Assembly: GCA_037189665.1 (NCBI GenBank)
Contig: JBBCIV010000003.1
Span: 1 to 17,735, forward strand
Source of the DNA: BPJO01 sp037189665
GTDB lineage: Bacteria > Planctomycetota > Phycisphaerae > Tepidisphaerales > Tepidisphaeraceae
DNA: 17,735 nt
Direction: 5' to 3'
Shown here: positions 6,989 to 15,034 of the stretch, in pieces
How the letters are laid out: each line of letters starts with the position of its first letter
Position numbering within the stretch: the first letter of the stretch is position 1
Notes under the pieces: model-generated
The model's database searches: none
The model's input: the letters and a program-made list of their open reading frames with translations, nothing else
What the model was told of the DNA's origin: nothing
Made by a program: the position numbers and the translations under genes

Positions 6989-8245
6989 TTACTGCGATTT
7001 CCCGCCGAACTTTTCGATCGTCTTCTGAAGTTCCGGCCGCGTGCGGGCGTATTGGTCCAGCGGAACGCCCGCCACTGCCGCCTCCCACGCCTGCCGCAGC
7101 GCCAGCACGCCCGCCGCCGGCCCCATCGGGTGCGCGAGGATGCCGCCGCCGGCGAGGTAGAGCAGGTCGGTCGTCTGCGTGCGTCGATAGGTTTCGGGCG
7201 CCTGACCGCCCCATTGGCCGGACGAGACGACCGGCAAGATCGGCCGCAGGTTGCAGGTCGATCGCCGGCACGCCGCCATTGATCGTACGACCGAGTCATC
7301 CTCTTCCCAGAACTTGTTCGCGATGCCGTTCACGTGCAGTTGATCGACGCCCGCGAGCCGCCACAGGGTTTGATACGCCGGAAACTCGATGCCGAGCCAG
7401 GGATGGCGGTTCATCATGCCCCAGCCGTTGCGGTGGCCGTGGATCGGCACGGCGGCGTGGTCGGCGATCTTCTTGACCGCGCTGAGGCCCACGCTGTTCA
7501 GGCTGATCATCACGCACGTGCCGCCGGCCTTCACGACGAGATCGTGGTTGGCGAGCATCTCGTCCACCTCGCCGGTGATGTTAAACGCGACCATCACGCG
7601 CTTGCCGGTCTTGTCGGCGTGGCGGTTTACCACCGCCATCACCTTTTCAACGCGCACCTTGAACGGCGACGAAGGCGGGTTGGCCATCAACTCATCGTCT
7701 TTGACGAAATCGATGCCCGCCGCCGCCAGTTGATCGACGAGGTTGGCGGTGTACTCCGGCGTAAGGCCGATGCTCGGCTTGATGATCGTCCCGATCATCG
7801 GCCGATCGGCCACGCCGGTGAGGCGGCGCGTGCCCTCGATGCCGAATTTCGGTCCCCTGAACGCGCCGGCAAACGAAGCGGGCAGGTCGATATCCAGCAG
7901 TTTGAGGCCCGAAAACTGGCTTAGCTCGTACAGGTTGCCCTGCAGCGTGGAGACGAGCGTCGGCAGGTTCGTGCCGACGTTTTCGGTCGGCCACGAGACG
8001 ACGACTTCGGCGCGGTTGTACCGGTCGGCCTTCTTACCCCGCGCGCCGGGCAACGCGGGCTCGGCGGACGGTTCGAGGGAATGGGTCGATTCGAGCCGCG
8101 CGCCGAAGCGTTCCTTGAGTTCGTTCGTTTCGCCAGGCACGTTGACGAACGTCCCGCTCGACTGCTCTCCCGCCAGCGACGCGGCCGCCTGCTCGATGGG
8201 AAGGGGGGTCTCGATGCGATACCGGGCCTGAATGCGCTCCGCCAT
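6989..8245 (-). CDS. RuBisCO-like protein (form IV type), possible acid-sugar-phosphate transcarboxylase or decarboxylase
   Basis: The 418-residue protein aligns with the RuBisCO large chain throughout. By motif, the equivalents of RuBisCO residues are: Glu60 = Glu27 (GEQSSGTF), Asn123 = Asn93 (TNL), Lys175 = Lys156 (IIKPS), Lys201/Asp203/Glu204 = Lys182/Asp184/Glu185 (DFVKDDE), His294 = His271, His327 = His304, Lys334 = Lys311, Ser379 = Ser341, and Gly403-404 within AGGG (365-368). Lys177 is replaced by Ser158. The metal and phosphate sites therefore look intact, unlike in many RLPs. It is short for RuBisCO (about 470), and a CO2-fixing role is unlikely given the DUF1537 kinase 26 nt downstream. 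That pairing fits RLPs acting on 3-oxo-isoapionate 4-phosphate; a methionine-salvage enolase is an alternative. GTG at 8251 is another possible start; I prefer ATG at 8245, with AGAG about 7 nt upstream. Confidence 0.9.
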   Translation of the reverse strand: MAERIQARYRIETPLPIEQAAASLAGEQSSGTFVNVPGETNELKERFGARLESTHSLEPSAEPALPGARGKKADRYNRAEVVVSWPTENVGTNLPTLVSTLQGNLYELSQFSGLKLLDIDLPASFAGAFRGPKFGIEGTRRLTGVADRPMIGTIIKPSIGLTPEYTANLVDQLAAAGIDFVKDDELMANPPSSPFKVRVEKVMAVVNRHADKTGKRVMVAFNITGEVDEMLANHDLVVKAGGTCVMISLNSVGLSAVKKIADHAAVPIHGHRNGWGMMNRHPWLGIEFPAYQTLWRLAGVDQLHVNGIANKFWEEDDSVVRSMAACRRSTCNLRPILPVVSSGQWGGQAPETYRRTQTTDLLYLAGGGILAHPMGPAAGVLALRQAWEAAVAGVPLDQYARTRPELQKTIEKFGGKSQ

Positions 8246-8267
8246 GTCCACACTCTATCGCGCGACT

Positions 8268-8297
8268 TTTGTAACTTCAGTTGTCTTTTTGGGGCAA
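8268..8297 (-). promoter_or_regulatory. Candidate promoter for the RLP-kinase genes
   Basis: On the minus strand, TTGCCC (8292-8297) is followed after 18 bases by TACAAA (8268-8273), about 22 bases before the RLP start. It is a weak sigma-70-like match in an AT-richer pocket. It faces the RLP gene, where a promoter is needed because the upstream neighbour is divergent. Position, not motif strength, is the main support. Confidence 0.25.
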
Positions 8298-8305
8298 AGA
8301 GTTGA

Positions 8306-8381
8306 ATCCACGAATCTGCGCCGATCCTCACGAATGAACGCGGGGCGGGATTCGGGTAGATTCGTGCGGATTCGCGTGGAT
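8306..8381. repeat. Imperfect palindromic repeat (ATCCACGAAT type) at the GH95-like gene start
   Basis: An arm at 8306-8335, beginning ATCCACGAATCTGCG, pairs imperfectly with an arm at 8350-8381 ending GATTCGCGTGGAT. Both contain repeated CACGAAT-like steps. The element covers the divergent region between the RLP and GH95-like genes and includes the first in-frame ATG (8334) and a GTG (8376) of the latter. I know ATTCGTG/CACGAAT repeats as a common intergenic family in planctomycete-like genomes. It may have displaced the original start or leader of the gene. Confidence 0.65.
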
Positions 8382-10481
8382 CAGCTCGACCGCTACAACG
8401 TCGTCTGGACGTCGCCCAGCGCTGGCCCGAACGGCTCGATGCCGCTCGGCGACGGTCGTTTTGGCATCAATGTCTGGGCGGAGCCGTCCGGCGACGTCCT
8501 CGTCCTGCTCGGCCATACCGACGCGTGGGACGAAACGTGCAATCTCCTCAAGCTCGGCCGGCTGCGCATCAGGCTGTCGCCGGTGGCGATCAAGCCGTTC
8601 CGGCAGGAACTGCATGTGGCCGGCAACCAGACCATCATCGATCTTGGCGAGTCGCGCATCACGTTCTCCATGCCGATTGGCGCCGCAACACTCGACGTCC
8701 GCGTCGAAAACCCGTCGCCGGTCAGCGTGAGCGTGACGGCCGAGGTGTGGCGCAACGCCGATCGCGTCATCAAGACGCAGACGGGGGATCTATTCAAGCG
8801 ACTCGACGGGCCGAACCCGTATCCGACCGTTATCTCGCCCGACGAGGTGCTGCAGCACGATCACGCGCTGATCTGGTGCCATCACAACCGCCCGCGCGAG
8901 AACGACGCTTACACGATCAATATGAAGTTGCAGGGTCTGGGCGGCTGTCTCGACCGCGCGCCCCATCCGCTCACCGGCCATACGTTTGGGGCGATGGTGG
9001 CGGGAGATGGGTTTGAGAAAACCGGCGAGCTGACCCTCGTCGCATCGCCTGCGACGCAGCATTCGCTGCAAGTCGTCGCCCATGTTGAACATCCCAGCAC
9101 GATCGAGGGCTGGCGAAGCGCAATCCTGGGAGGGCGAAGCTCTCGCCGAGCCGAGGGCACCGAAACACGCGAGAATAGCTACATCCACCTGGGCGGCCAC
9201 GAATCGTCAATCCGCGTTTCCCGCGCATACGCGCTTCAATCGTTCATGAACCGCGCCGCCGGCCTCGGATCGCAGCCGGCGAAGTTCAACGGGTCGATCT
9301 TCTCCGTTGGCCAGCCGGATGATCCCGACTACCGCCGCTGGGGTCCCGGCTACTGGTTCCAGAACATGCGTCTGATCTACTGGCCCATGCTCGCCGCCGG
9401 GCAGTTTGATCTGATGTTGCCGTTCTTCCGCATGTATCGCGACCAGCTCGAACTGCAGAAACACCGCACGCAGACCTACTATCGCCACCCCGGCGCGCAC
9501 TATCCCGAGACGAGCTATTTCTGGGGCGCCGAGGTGAGCGCCCACTACGGTTGGACGGCGTTTGAGGATCGCGCCAGGCCGGAGGCGGAGTGCTCGTACG
9601 TCACTTATTACTGGTCGGGCGGCATCGAACTGTCGCTGATGATGTGCGAGTACTACGCGTACACGCTCGATGAATCGTTCGCGCGCGAGTTTCTTCTGCC
9701 GGTGGCGCGCGAGGTGATCGCGTTCTACGACCATCACTATCCGCGCGACGGCAGCGGCCGGCGGTTCATCTCGCCGTCGCAGGCATTGGAAACGTGGCAG
9801 GACTGCGACAACCCCACCCCCGAGATCGCCGGCCTGTCCTATACTATCGGCCGGCTACTGGAACTGCCGGGATCGCTGCTCGATGCCGATCTTCGCGCCC
9901 AATGGACCGCCCTCCGCGATCAACTGCCGCCGCTGCCCCTCGGCGACAGCCCGTGGGGAACAGTCATCAAGCCGGCCGGCCGCGCCGACAAGAAAAAGAA
10001 CACCGAAAACCCGGAACTGTACGCCATCTTTCCCTATCGCCTTTACGGCATTGGCAAGCCCGATCTCGACCTCGCCAAACGTACCTTCGCCGCCCGCCTG
10101 CACGCGTGCGATTACTGCTGGCATCAGGACGACATCCAGATGGCGCTGCTCGGCCTGACCGAGCAGGCGAAGGCGAACCTCATCCAGCGGGCCGCGCCGG
10201 CGGCGCACAGCGACAGCCGCTTTCCGGCGTTCTGGAACGCCTTCCACGACTGGATTCCCGACATGGACCACGGCGGCGTGCTGCAACTGGCGCTTCAGCT
10301 CATGCTGATGCAGTGCGACGGCAGGCAGATCCGCCTGCTTCCCGCATGGCCGGCGGAGTGGGAGGCGGATTTCCGGCTCCACGCGCCGTACCGCACCATC
10401 GTCGAGGGCAAGGTGCGCGGCGGGGAGGTCGTCGATCTGATCGTCACGCCCGAATCGCGCCGGGCGGACATCGTGTTATAG
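8334..10481 (+). CDS. GH95-like glycoside hydrolase with DUF5703-type N-terminal domain
   Basis: From 8334 the product has 715 residues. Its N-terminus, RYNVVWTSPSAGPNGSMPLGDG followed by NVWAEPSGDVLVLLGHTDAWDE, matches what I recall of DUF5703 domains fused to GH95-like catalytic domains. The middle and end form an (alpha/alpha)6 barrel like that of alpha-L-fucosidases and alpha-L-galactosidases. FQNMRLIYWPM corresponds to the GH95 Asn-rich motif before YWP, though only one of its two asparagines seems kept. ISPSQALETW supplies Glu486 as candidate general acid, and RQIRLLPAWPAEW is the typical GH95 C-terminal motif. No signal peptide is visible. The start is uncertain: the region is covered by a palindromic repeat, no ribosome site is clear, and GTG at 8376 is an alternative. 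A short repeat-like stretch lies in frame at 9127-9157. The gene diverges from the RLP and overlaps the GH106-like gene tail to tail. Confidence 0.82.
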   Translation: MNAGRDSGRFVRIRVDQLDRYNVVWTSPSAGPNGSMPLGDGRFGINVWAEPSGDVLVLLGHTDAWDETCNLLKLGRLRIRLSPVAIKPFRQELHVAGNQTIIDLGESRITFSMPIGAATLDVRVENPSPVSVSVTAEVWRNADRVIKTQTGDLFKRLDGPNPYPTVISPDEVLQHDHALIWCHHNRPRENDAYTINMKLQGLGGCLDRAPHPLTGHTFGAMVAGDGFEKTGELTLVASPATQHSLQVVAHVEHPSTIEGWRSAILGGRSSRRAEGTETRENSYIHLGGHESSIRVSRAYALQSFMNRAAGLGSQPAKFNGSIFSVGQPDDPDYRRWGPGYWFQNMRLIYWPMLAAGQFDLMLPFFRMYRDQLELQKHRTQTYYRHPGAHYPETSYFWGAEVSAHYGWTAFEDRARPEAECSYVTYYWSGGIELSLMMCEYYAYTLDESFAREFLLPVAREVIAFYDHHYPRDGSGRRFISPSQALETWQDCDNPTPEIAGLSYTIGRLLELPGSLLDADLRAQWTALRDQLPPLPLGDSPWGTVIKPAGRADKKKNTENPELYAIFPYRLYGIGKPDLDLAKRTFAARLHACDYCWHQDDIQMALLGLTEQAKANLIQRAAPAAHSDSRFPAFWNAFHDWIPDMDHGGVLQLALQLMLMQCDGRQIRLLPAWPAEWEADFRLHAPYRTIVEGKVRGGEVVDLIVTPESRRADIVL
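9127..9157. repeat. Short GC-rich palindromic repeat inside the GH95-like gene
   Basis: The segment GGAGGGCGAAGCTCTCGCC and the following GAGCCGAGGG resemble an intergenic GC-rich palindrome (GGAGGGCGAAGCTCC-GCCGAGCC type) that I recall from planctomycete genomes. It contains a perfect 5-bp stem at 9133-9137 and 9143-9147. It is in frame and encodes a polar patch reading GGRSSRRAEG at about residues 265-275, between two well-conserved-looking segments. It looks like a repeat that landed in a surface loop. Confidence 0.5.
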
Positions 10482-13400
10482 AACGACGATCGGCGCGACG
10501 AGGATGCCCATCTTCTTGAGTTGATACTCGTACGCCCACAGTGCCCCCGTCGTTCGCCACGCCGCAGGGCCAACCCAGTTCAGGGCGTCGTTGGTGTGAT
10601 GGACGGGACCGAACGCGTTGTTGCGGTTGCCGTAGGCCGTGACCGACAACGTCTGTTTTCCGCTCGCCGGCAGGTTGACCTCGAACGGCGCGAACGCAAG
10701 CGTCGCGACGCGTTTTCCGTTGATCTCGGCGGTCAGCAGCGGGGATTTGAACTTGGTGAACTGCACCTTCCGTACATTTGAGTTTTCGGAGACGGGCAGG
10801 TGATACGTCACGTTGCCGGCGTAGAACGGCAGGCCCTGAGCGCACCAGTCGCCGAAGTGCAGCGATCGGACAGGCGCGGTCAACCGCGCTGATCGACCCT
10901 CCACGACAACGCCGAAATTGCCCAGCAGGTAGCACCACTCGACGTTCGTCTTCCGCGTCATCGGGATCGTGACGATCAACTCATGTTCGCCCGCGCGGAT
11001 CGGCGGGAGTGGGACGGTCTGGATTGCCTCGTCTACCCACCATCCGCTGATGCGCGATTCCACGGGTTGCCCATCGAGCGTGATGAACACCGTCGCCGCG
11101 CCTTCGATTGCCAGTTGTGCCCCGGCCACGTCGATGTCGCTGCAAATCGCGAATTTCAGTTGCAGGTTCGCGACCACCGGCGCCTCGGCCGTATCCGTCC
11201 ACGGCTGCGCCATCTGCCCGCCGCGACGGGGGAGGCTGAGCTGGGTGCGCACGATATTGTCGATCCGCAGGATCTCCTCCCTGCCTTGCCACTCCCACTC
11301 GTTGATGCGCCATTCCGCCTGATCGAGCAATAGCACGTTCGGCTCCGACAGCGTGATTGGCACCGGCCCGTCGATCCGCATTTCCTTCCTGCCCGGCGAT
11401 GAAGTGGCCGGTGCGGACAATGATGCTCGAGCGGCTTTCGCCCGAGGTTTCAACATCACCAGCAAACTACCATGCGGCGGGAAGACCCAGTTGAAGCGCG
11501 TCGCGCCATCCGCCGCGTCGCTGGCGATCGGACGGATGGCGCCGGTGAGCGTGTCCAGTTCCGTCACGTCCCACTTGCTCGCCAGCCGCACCGTTGTCCA
11601 CCGGCCGGCGGCGCGGTCGGTGTTGGCGAAGAAGATCGTTTGGTTCTTTCCGTCCTGCTGAACGCGATGCACGATCGCGTTGCTCGGCGTTCCGTCGAGA
11701 TGCCGGATTGATACCTCCGCAAACGGCACGAGCGCTCCCAATAACGCCGTGCGCGACCAGCCGACCTTCACGCATTTGCTTGCCAGTTTCGCCGGTCGTT
11801 TCGATGGCCTGGCATCCACCAGTTCCGGCACGTCGCCGGCAAAGATGACCGTTCCGCCCGCGCGGGCGAACGATTCCAGCCGATCGAGCGTCGTCGAGCG
11901 GATCGTCAGCGGCGATGGCACGATCACCGCGTCGTACTTCATCTTCCCGACGCGCAGCGATTTGCCTTGCTTCGCCTCGGATTGCTCGGGCAGCAGTGAT
12001 TCGCACAGGTAATCGAAATCGATCATCCCGTACGCCAGCCACTCGGCCGCGTCGGTGAAGGCTTTTTGAAGTTGTTCGCACGCGGGTCCAACCTGTTCGA
12101 TCACGCCGAACTTGAGCCAGAACGACTCGATCGGGTGCACCATCGCCACCCGCACCACCGGCCGTCCGCGGGTGAGGGCGACGTTCACGCGGGCGAAGTG
12201 ATCTTCGACCACGCGATATTCCCTGTACCAAGGCGACTGATATCCGATCGCGGCCGGATAATCGCGTTTTGCCTCGCCGGCCATGCTCACCCAGGCCAGG
12301 TGGGGCACGCGGATCGTCACGCCCATCGCCGCCTGCCAGTCGCCCTGGCGCTTGTGGCCGGGGAAATCGAAATCCCAGTTCGTCACGCCGTACAATTCGC
12401 TGATCATCCCCGACCGGCCATACTGCCGCTGGATGCTTTGGGCCTGCTTGGCGGTGACGAATTCCAGCTTGTCCTGCAGCAGGTCCATCCCCGGCAATTG
12501 GAACGACCGCATCGCGCGCATCGCCTCGCCGATCGCGCGCGATTGTCCGTGCAGGCTTGCCTCCGCCAGCATGTGCCCGGTGAGCGCGATGCCGTTCGCC
12601 TCGCACCACTCCGCCAGCGTGTCGCCAAACGCATGCGCGAATCGCTCGGCCAGGTGATCGTGATATCGATACCGCACTACCGAGGTCTCGCCCTCAGGCA
12701 ATTCCCACACCAGTTCAGGTAGATGATCTTCCAATGACTGGCGATACGCCTTCGCGTACGACGCGCCAAAATCGCTGGTGAACGGCAGGAGCACGTCCGA
12801 CGTGTCGGCCGGCGATTTGAGCTGTGTTTTCTTCAGGTAGCGAGGTTCGTCGGTGAAGATCGCCGGCACGGTCGAGCCGAAATGCTCGCGCAGCGCCGCC
12901 GCGTATCGTTCGTGCGTCGTCTCGATGAATCGTTCGATCGTCGGCCGTTGGAGCGTATCGACGTAGGTTTGATGGTTGAACCAACTCGTCGGCTTCGACG
13001 TCTCCAGGTACGCATACCATACGCTCGCGCGTTTCGACGGCTTCTGCTTTTTCGTCAGCCGACGATACTTCGACAGCCGCCCGTCCTTCAACGTGATTTC
13101 GTACCGGCCGATCTCGTTGCCCGTCTGTTGCTTGATGGTGAAGCGAACGAACTTTTCGCGATGTGCCTCGTCGCGCGTCACCAGCCCGCCGGCAAAGCCG
13201 CTCGGCCAGCGGTCTTCGTCGTACAGCCACGTCAGCATGCCGCGCTCGGCGGCATAGTCGTGGCAGGCCTTCACGAGCGAGACGAATTCCTCGCCCATGT
13301 ACTCGGTCTCCAGCCCGGTGCGCGAGTGGATGTGCGTTCCGCCGAAGCCCATCTCGCGGAACTGGTCGATCTGGCGGAAAAGCTGATCGCGATCAAGCCG

Positions 13401-13526
13401 GTTGTTCCACGACCAGAACGGCGTGCCGCGATATTCGCTGGTGGGGGACCGAAAGAGCTTCAAATCCAACGCCGCCGACCGGCTGCGCGGATACAATTCG
13501 AACGATGGCGTTTTGCGGCGGGTCAT
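10476..13526 (-). CDS. GH106-like glycosyl hydrolase, probable alpha-L-rhamnosidase
   Basis: This 1016-residue protein begins with the GH106-type opening: SEYRGTPFWSWNNRL (about 30-44), then QIDQFREMGFGGTHIHSRTGL. LYDEDRWPSGFAGG follows in the barrel region. The middle carries features such as TDEPRY, LTGHMLAEASLHGQ and GVTNWDFDFPGHKRQGDW. The C-terminal third has beta-sandwich modules like those of GH2-type sugar-binding domains (ICSDIDVAGAQLAIEGAATVFITLDGQ and KVQFTKF). GH106 enzymes release L-rhamnose from RG-I, RG-II or glycosides. I see no signal peptide, which points to a cytoplasmic role or export by another route. ATG at 13526 has no clear Shine-Dalgarno site, so the start is less sure than the family. 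The stop overlaps the last codons of the convergent GH95-like gene. Related unclassified glycosidases share this opening, so rhamnosidase activity is inference. Confidence 0.82.
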   Translation of the reverse strand: MTRRKTPSFELYPRSRSAALDLKLFRSPTSEYRGTPFWSWNNRLDRDQLFRQIDQFREMGFGGTHIHSRTGLETEYMGEEFVSLVKACHDYAAERGMLTWLYDEDRWPSGFAGGLVTRDEAHREKFVRFTIKQQTGNEIGRYEITLKDGRLSKYRRLTKKQKPSKRASVWYAYLETSKPTSWFNHQTYVDTLQRPTIERFIETTHERYAAALREHFGSTVPAIFTDEPRYLKKTQLKSPADTSDVLLPFTSDFGASYAKAYRQSLEDHLPELVWELPEGETSVVRYRYHDHLAERFAHAFGDTLAEWCEANGIALTGHMLAEASLHGQSRAIGEAMRAMRSFQLPGMDLLQDKLEFVTAKQAQSIQRQYGRSGMISELYGVTNWDFDFPGHKRQGDWQAAMGVTIRVPHLAWVSMAGEAKRDYPAAIGYQSPWYREYRVVEDHFARVNVALTRGRPVVRVAMVHPIESFWLKFGVIEQVGPACEQLQKAFTDAAEWLAYGMIDFDYLCESLLPEQSEAKQGKSLRVGKMKYDAVIVPSPLTIRSTTLDRLESFARAGGTVIFAGDVPELVDARPSKRPAKLASKCVKVGWSRTALLGALVPFAEVSIRHLDGTPSNAIVHRVQQDGKNQTIFFANTDRAAGRWTTVRLASKWDVTELDTLTGAIRPIASDAADGATRFNWVFPPHGSLLVMLKPRAKAARASLSAPATSSPGRKEMRIDGPVPITLSEPNVLLLDQAEWRINEWEWQGREEILRIDNIVRTQLSLPRRGGQMAQPWTDTAEAPVVANLQLKFAICSDIDVAGAQLAIEGAATVFITLDGQPVESRISGWWVDEAIQTVPLPPIRAGEHELIVTIPMTRKTNVEWCYLLGNFGVVVEGRSARLTAPVRSLHFGDWCAQGLPFYAGNVTYHLPVSENSNVRKVQFTKFKSPLLTAEINGKRVATLAFAPFEVNLPASGKQTLSVTAYGNRNNAFGPVHHTNDALNWVGPAAWRTTGALWAYEYQLKKMGILVAPIVVL

Positions 13527-13614
13527 GGAGGCAGGATTGTACCCTGCCGCGGAGGCGGCCTCGCGATTTGTTCAACGATTCGCCCCAATTCCTCAACGCG
13601 CCCGCCGGTACAAC

Positions 13615-14808
13615 ATGGCTATGTGGAGAACCACCTTCCTCGTCGTCGCCTGTATGCTGGCGTTGACGTCCATCGCGCGCGCTGAAGCGAATACGTGGAA
13701 GAGCGACACCACCGGCGCCGATCTGCCGTTTCAGGTCATCCCGCCTCCCGTCGAATCGCGGCCGCAGCCGACGGCGATCTACCTGAAGAACCTGTCGATG
13801 CCGCGCCTCGGCGCCGAATCCGACGACGCCATCCTTGCCGATCTGACGGCGCAGGGCCTGCTCGTCGTCATCATCGACTACGGAAAGCACGAGAAGGCTG
13901 CCGGCGCGAATCTCGTCGCTGACGTGCTGAAGCTCCGCCGGGATCTCACCGCCAAAGACCGCACGTGGCTGGCCGAGTGGAAGGTGAACGGCAATTTTCT
14001 GTTCATCATTCGAGAAGGGTTTCGCCTGAAGCGCGACATCGAGTTCGCCCGCGATGCCGGCCGGGTGTTGCGGATGGACCTGTTCTATCCTGCCGACCCC
14101 GAGCGCCCCGTGTCGGTGCTCGTCGAGTTCAGTTGCGATAACGGCGAGCGCATGGGCAGCGGATCGCTCCTGTACTGCCAGGACACGCTCGTCGAAATGG
14201 CCCAGCTTCACGGCTTCGCGTCGGCGATGGCCGACCATCCGGTGAAGGCCCCGTATAAGGGCCTGGACGACCCCTGGCCCGCCGTCGAGTCATATGCGAT
14301 CGGCGCCGCGGACAAGCTGCGATCGTTGAAGGACGAACTGCCGCTGAACGGAAAAGTCGGCGCGATGGGCTTCTCCCGCGCCGCGACGTATGCCGCGATG
14401 CTGGCCGCCAAGGGCCATGCCGATGCCGCGCTCGTCTACGGCAACCGCTTCGACTACCTCAGCCTCACCGCCGACGATCCGATGCTCGCCCGGTTCATCA
14501 AAGCCTGGGGCGATCCGCGGGAAAACCGCGATGCCTGGGTCGCACGAAGCGCCGTTCACGCCGTCGCCGAGCGATCGAGCCCGATGTACCTGGTCACATC
14601 CGACAAGGAGTCGCCGGAATACCGCCGCGGGTTGAATCAGTTGGCCGAGGCGCTCGCGCGGGCGAAGGTCGATCATCAATACGTCGAGGACGCCGATGGC
14701 CGCGGGCATAAGGTGTCGGTGGACGGAGAACGGCTGCGCGGCATCTTCGATTTCTTCCACAAGCAGTTGGATGGCGCGGCCGCGAACACTTCCGATCGCC
14801 GGAATTGA
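13615..14808 (+). CDS. Secreted alpha/beta hydrolase, possible carbohydrate esterase
   Basis: The 397-residue product starts with a clear signal peptide (MAMWRTTFLVVACMLALTS, cleavage after ARA near residue 23). An alpha/beta-hydrolase fold follows: LLVVIIDYGKHE is an early strand-loop, and VGAMGFSRAATYA is the nucleophile elbow with Ser254 in G-F-S-R-A, a GxSxA variant of GxSxG. DADGRGHKV near the C-terminus offers His365, with Asp359 or Asp361 nearby. Such proteins hydrolyse esters, often acetyl or methyl groups on polysaccharides. Pectin and RG-II carry both, so a pectin esterase role fits the neighbours but is not shown. I chose ATG 13615 because the signal peptide starts there; ATG 13621 is equally possible. 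The gene diverges from the GH106-like gene across 88 nt and converges on GH78. Confidence 0.8.
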   Translation: MAMWRTTFLVVACMLALTSIARAEANTWKSDTTGADLPFQVIPPPVESRPQPTAIYLKNLSMPRLGAESDDAILADLTAQGLLVVIIDYGKHEKAAGANLVADVLKLRRDLTAKDRTWLAEWKVNGNFLFIIREGFRLKRDIEFARDAGRVLRMDLFYPADPERPVSVLVEFSCDNGERMGSGSLLYCQDTLVEMAQLHGFASAMADHPVKAPYKGLDDPWPAVESYAIGAADKLRSLKDELPLNGKVGAMGFSRAATYAAMLAAKGHADAALVYGNRFDYLSLTADDPMLARFIKAWGDPRENRDAWVARSAVHAVAERSSPMYLVTSDKESPEYRRGLNQLAEALARAKVDHQYVEDADGRGHKVSVDGERLRGIFDFFHKQLDGAAANTSDRRN

Positions 14809-14943
14809 ACGCAAAGACGCGCAGAGAGTACCGAAAACAACGATGGCTATGTCGGCGTCACCGGATGTCAACACGTTCGGGACGAACGTGCTGCTCGTAA
14901 CTCGTATTCTCTCTGTGCCTTTTGTGAACTCTGCGTCTTTGCG
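14807..14943. repeat. Diverged copy of the AACGCAGAG-type palindromic repeat
   Basis: CGCAAAGACGC at 14810-14820 is perfectly complementary to GCGTCTTTGCG at 14933-14943. GCAGAGAGTA just inside the left arm pairs roughly with the CTCTCTGTGC region around 14908-14918. The right arm carries an extra stretch that the left arm lacks. The left arm begins at the last base pairs of the esterase gene. The sequence type matches the element at 5594-5671. The repeat lies between two convergent genes. Confidence 0.65.
14872..14890. terminator. Hairpin between convergent genes, weak terminator candidate
   Basis: CACGTTCG (14872-14879) and CGAACGTG (14883-14890) form a perfect 8-bp stem with a 3-base GGA loop. 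It lies inside the loop of the larger repeat between the esterase and GH78 genes. No T-run follows on either strand, so termination is a guess from position. Confidence 0.35.
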
Positions 14944-14983
14944 ATACGTCCTAGAGCTACGAAAAACAAGCGCATCTCTGTAA

Positions 14984-15026
14984 GTTGTGGCTGCAATGCA
15001 GGCGCCGCGGGCGTAGCAGCTACAAC
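14984..15026 (-). terminator. Hairpin just downstream of the GH78 gene
   Basis: Arms of 11 bases at 14984-14994 and 15016-15026 pair with one G.T position around a 21-base GC-rich loop. The hairpin begins 8 bases after the GH78 stop codon on the minus strand. The arm reads GTTGTAGCTGC, a TGTAGC-type stem like the one found after argJ. It may end the GH78 transcript, be another copy of a mobile palindrome, or both. No strong T-run follows. Confidence 0.4.
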
Positions 15027-15034
15027 GTTCAGCT

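Noticed and set aside
6963..7271. N-terminal extension of the kinase to 7271
   Set aside because: It runs through the end of the RLP gene in another frame, and homology to the kinase family begins at the ATG at 6962.
6989..8245. Calling the RLP a true CO2-fixing RuBisCO
   Set aside because: It is about 50 residues short of form I-III large chains, Lys177 is replaced by Ser, and no small subunit or phosphoribulokinase gene is near. The adjacent DUF1537 kinase points elsewhere.
8232..8333. Earlier start for the GH95-like protein at 8232 or 8244
   Set aside because: These starts overlap the divergent RLP start, and the residues look like translated promoter and repeat DNA. A weak hydrophobic stretch there does not make a good signal peptide.
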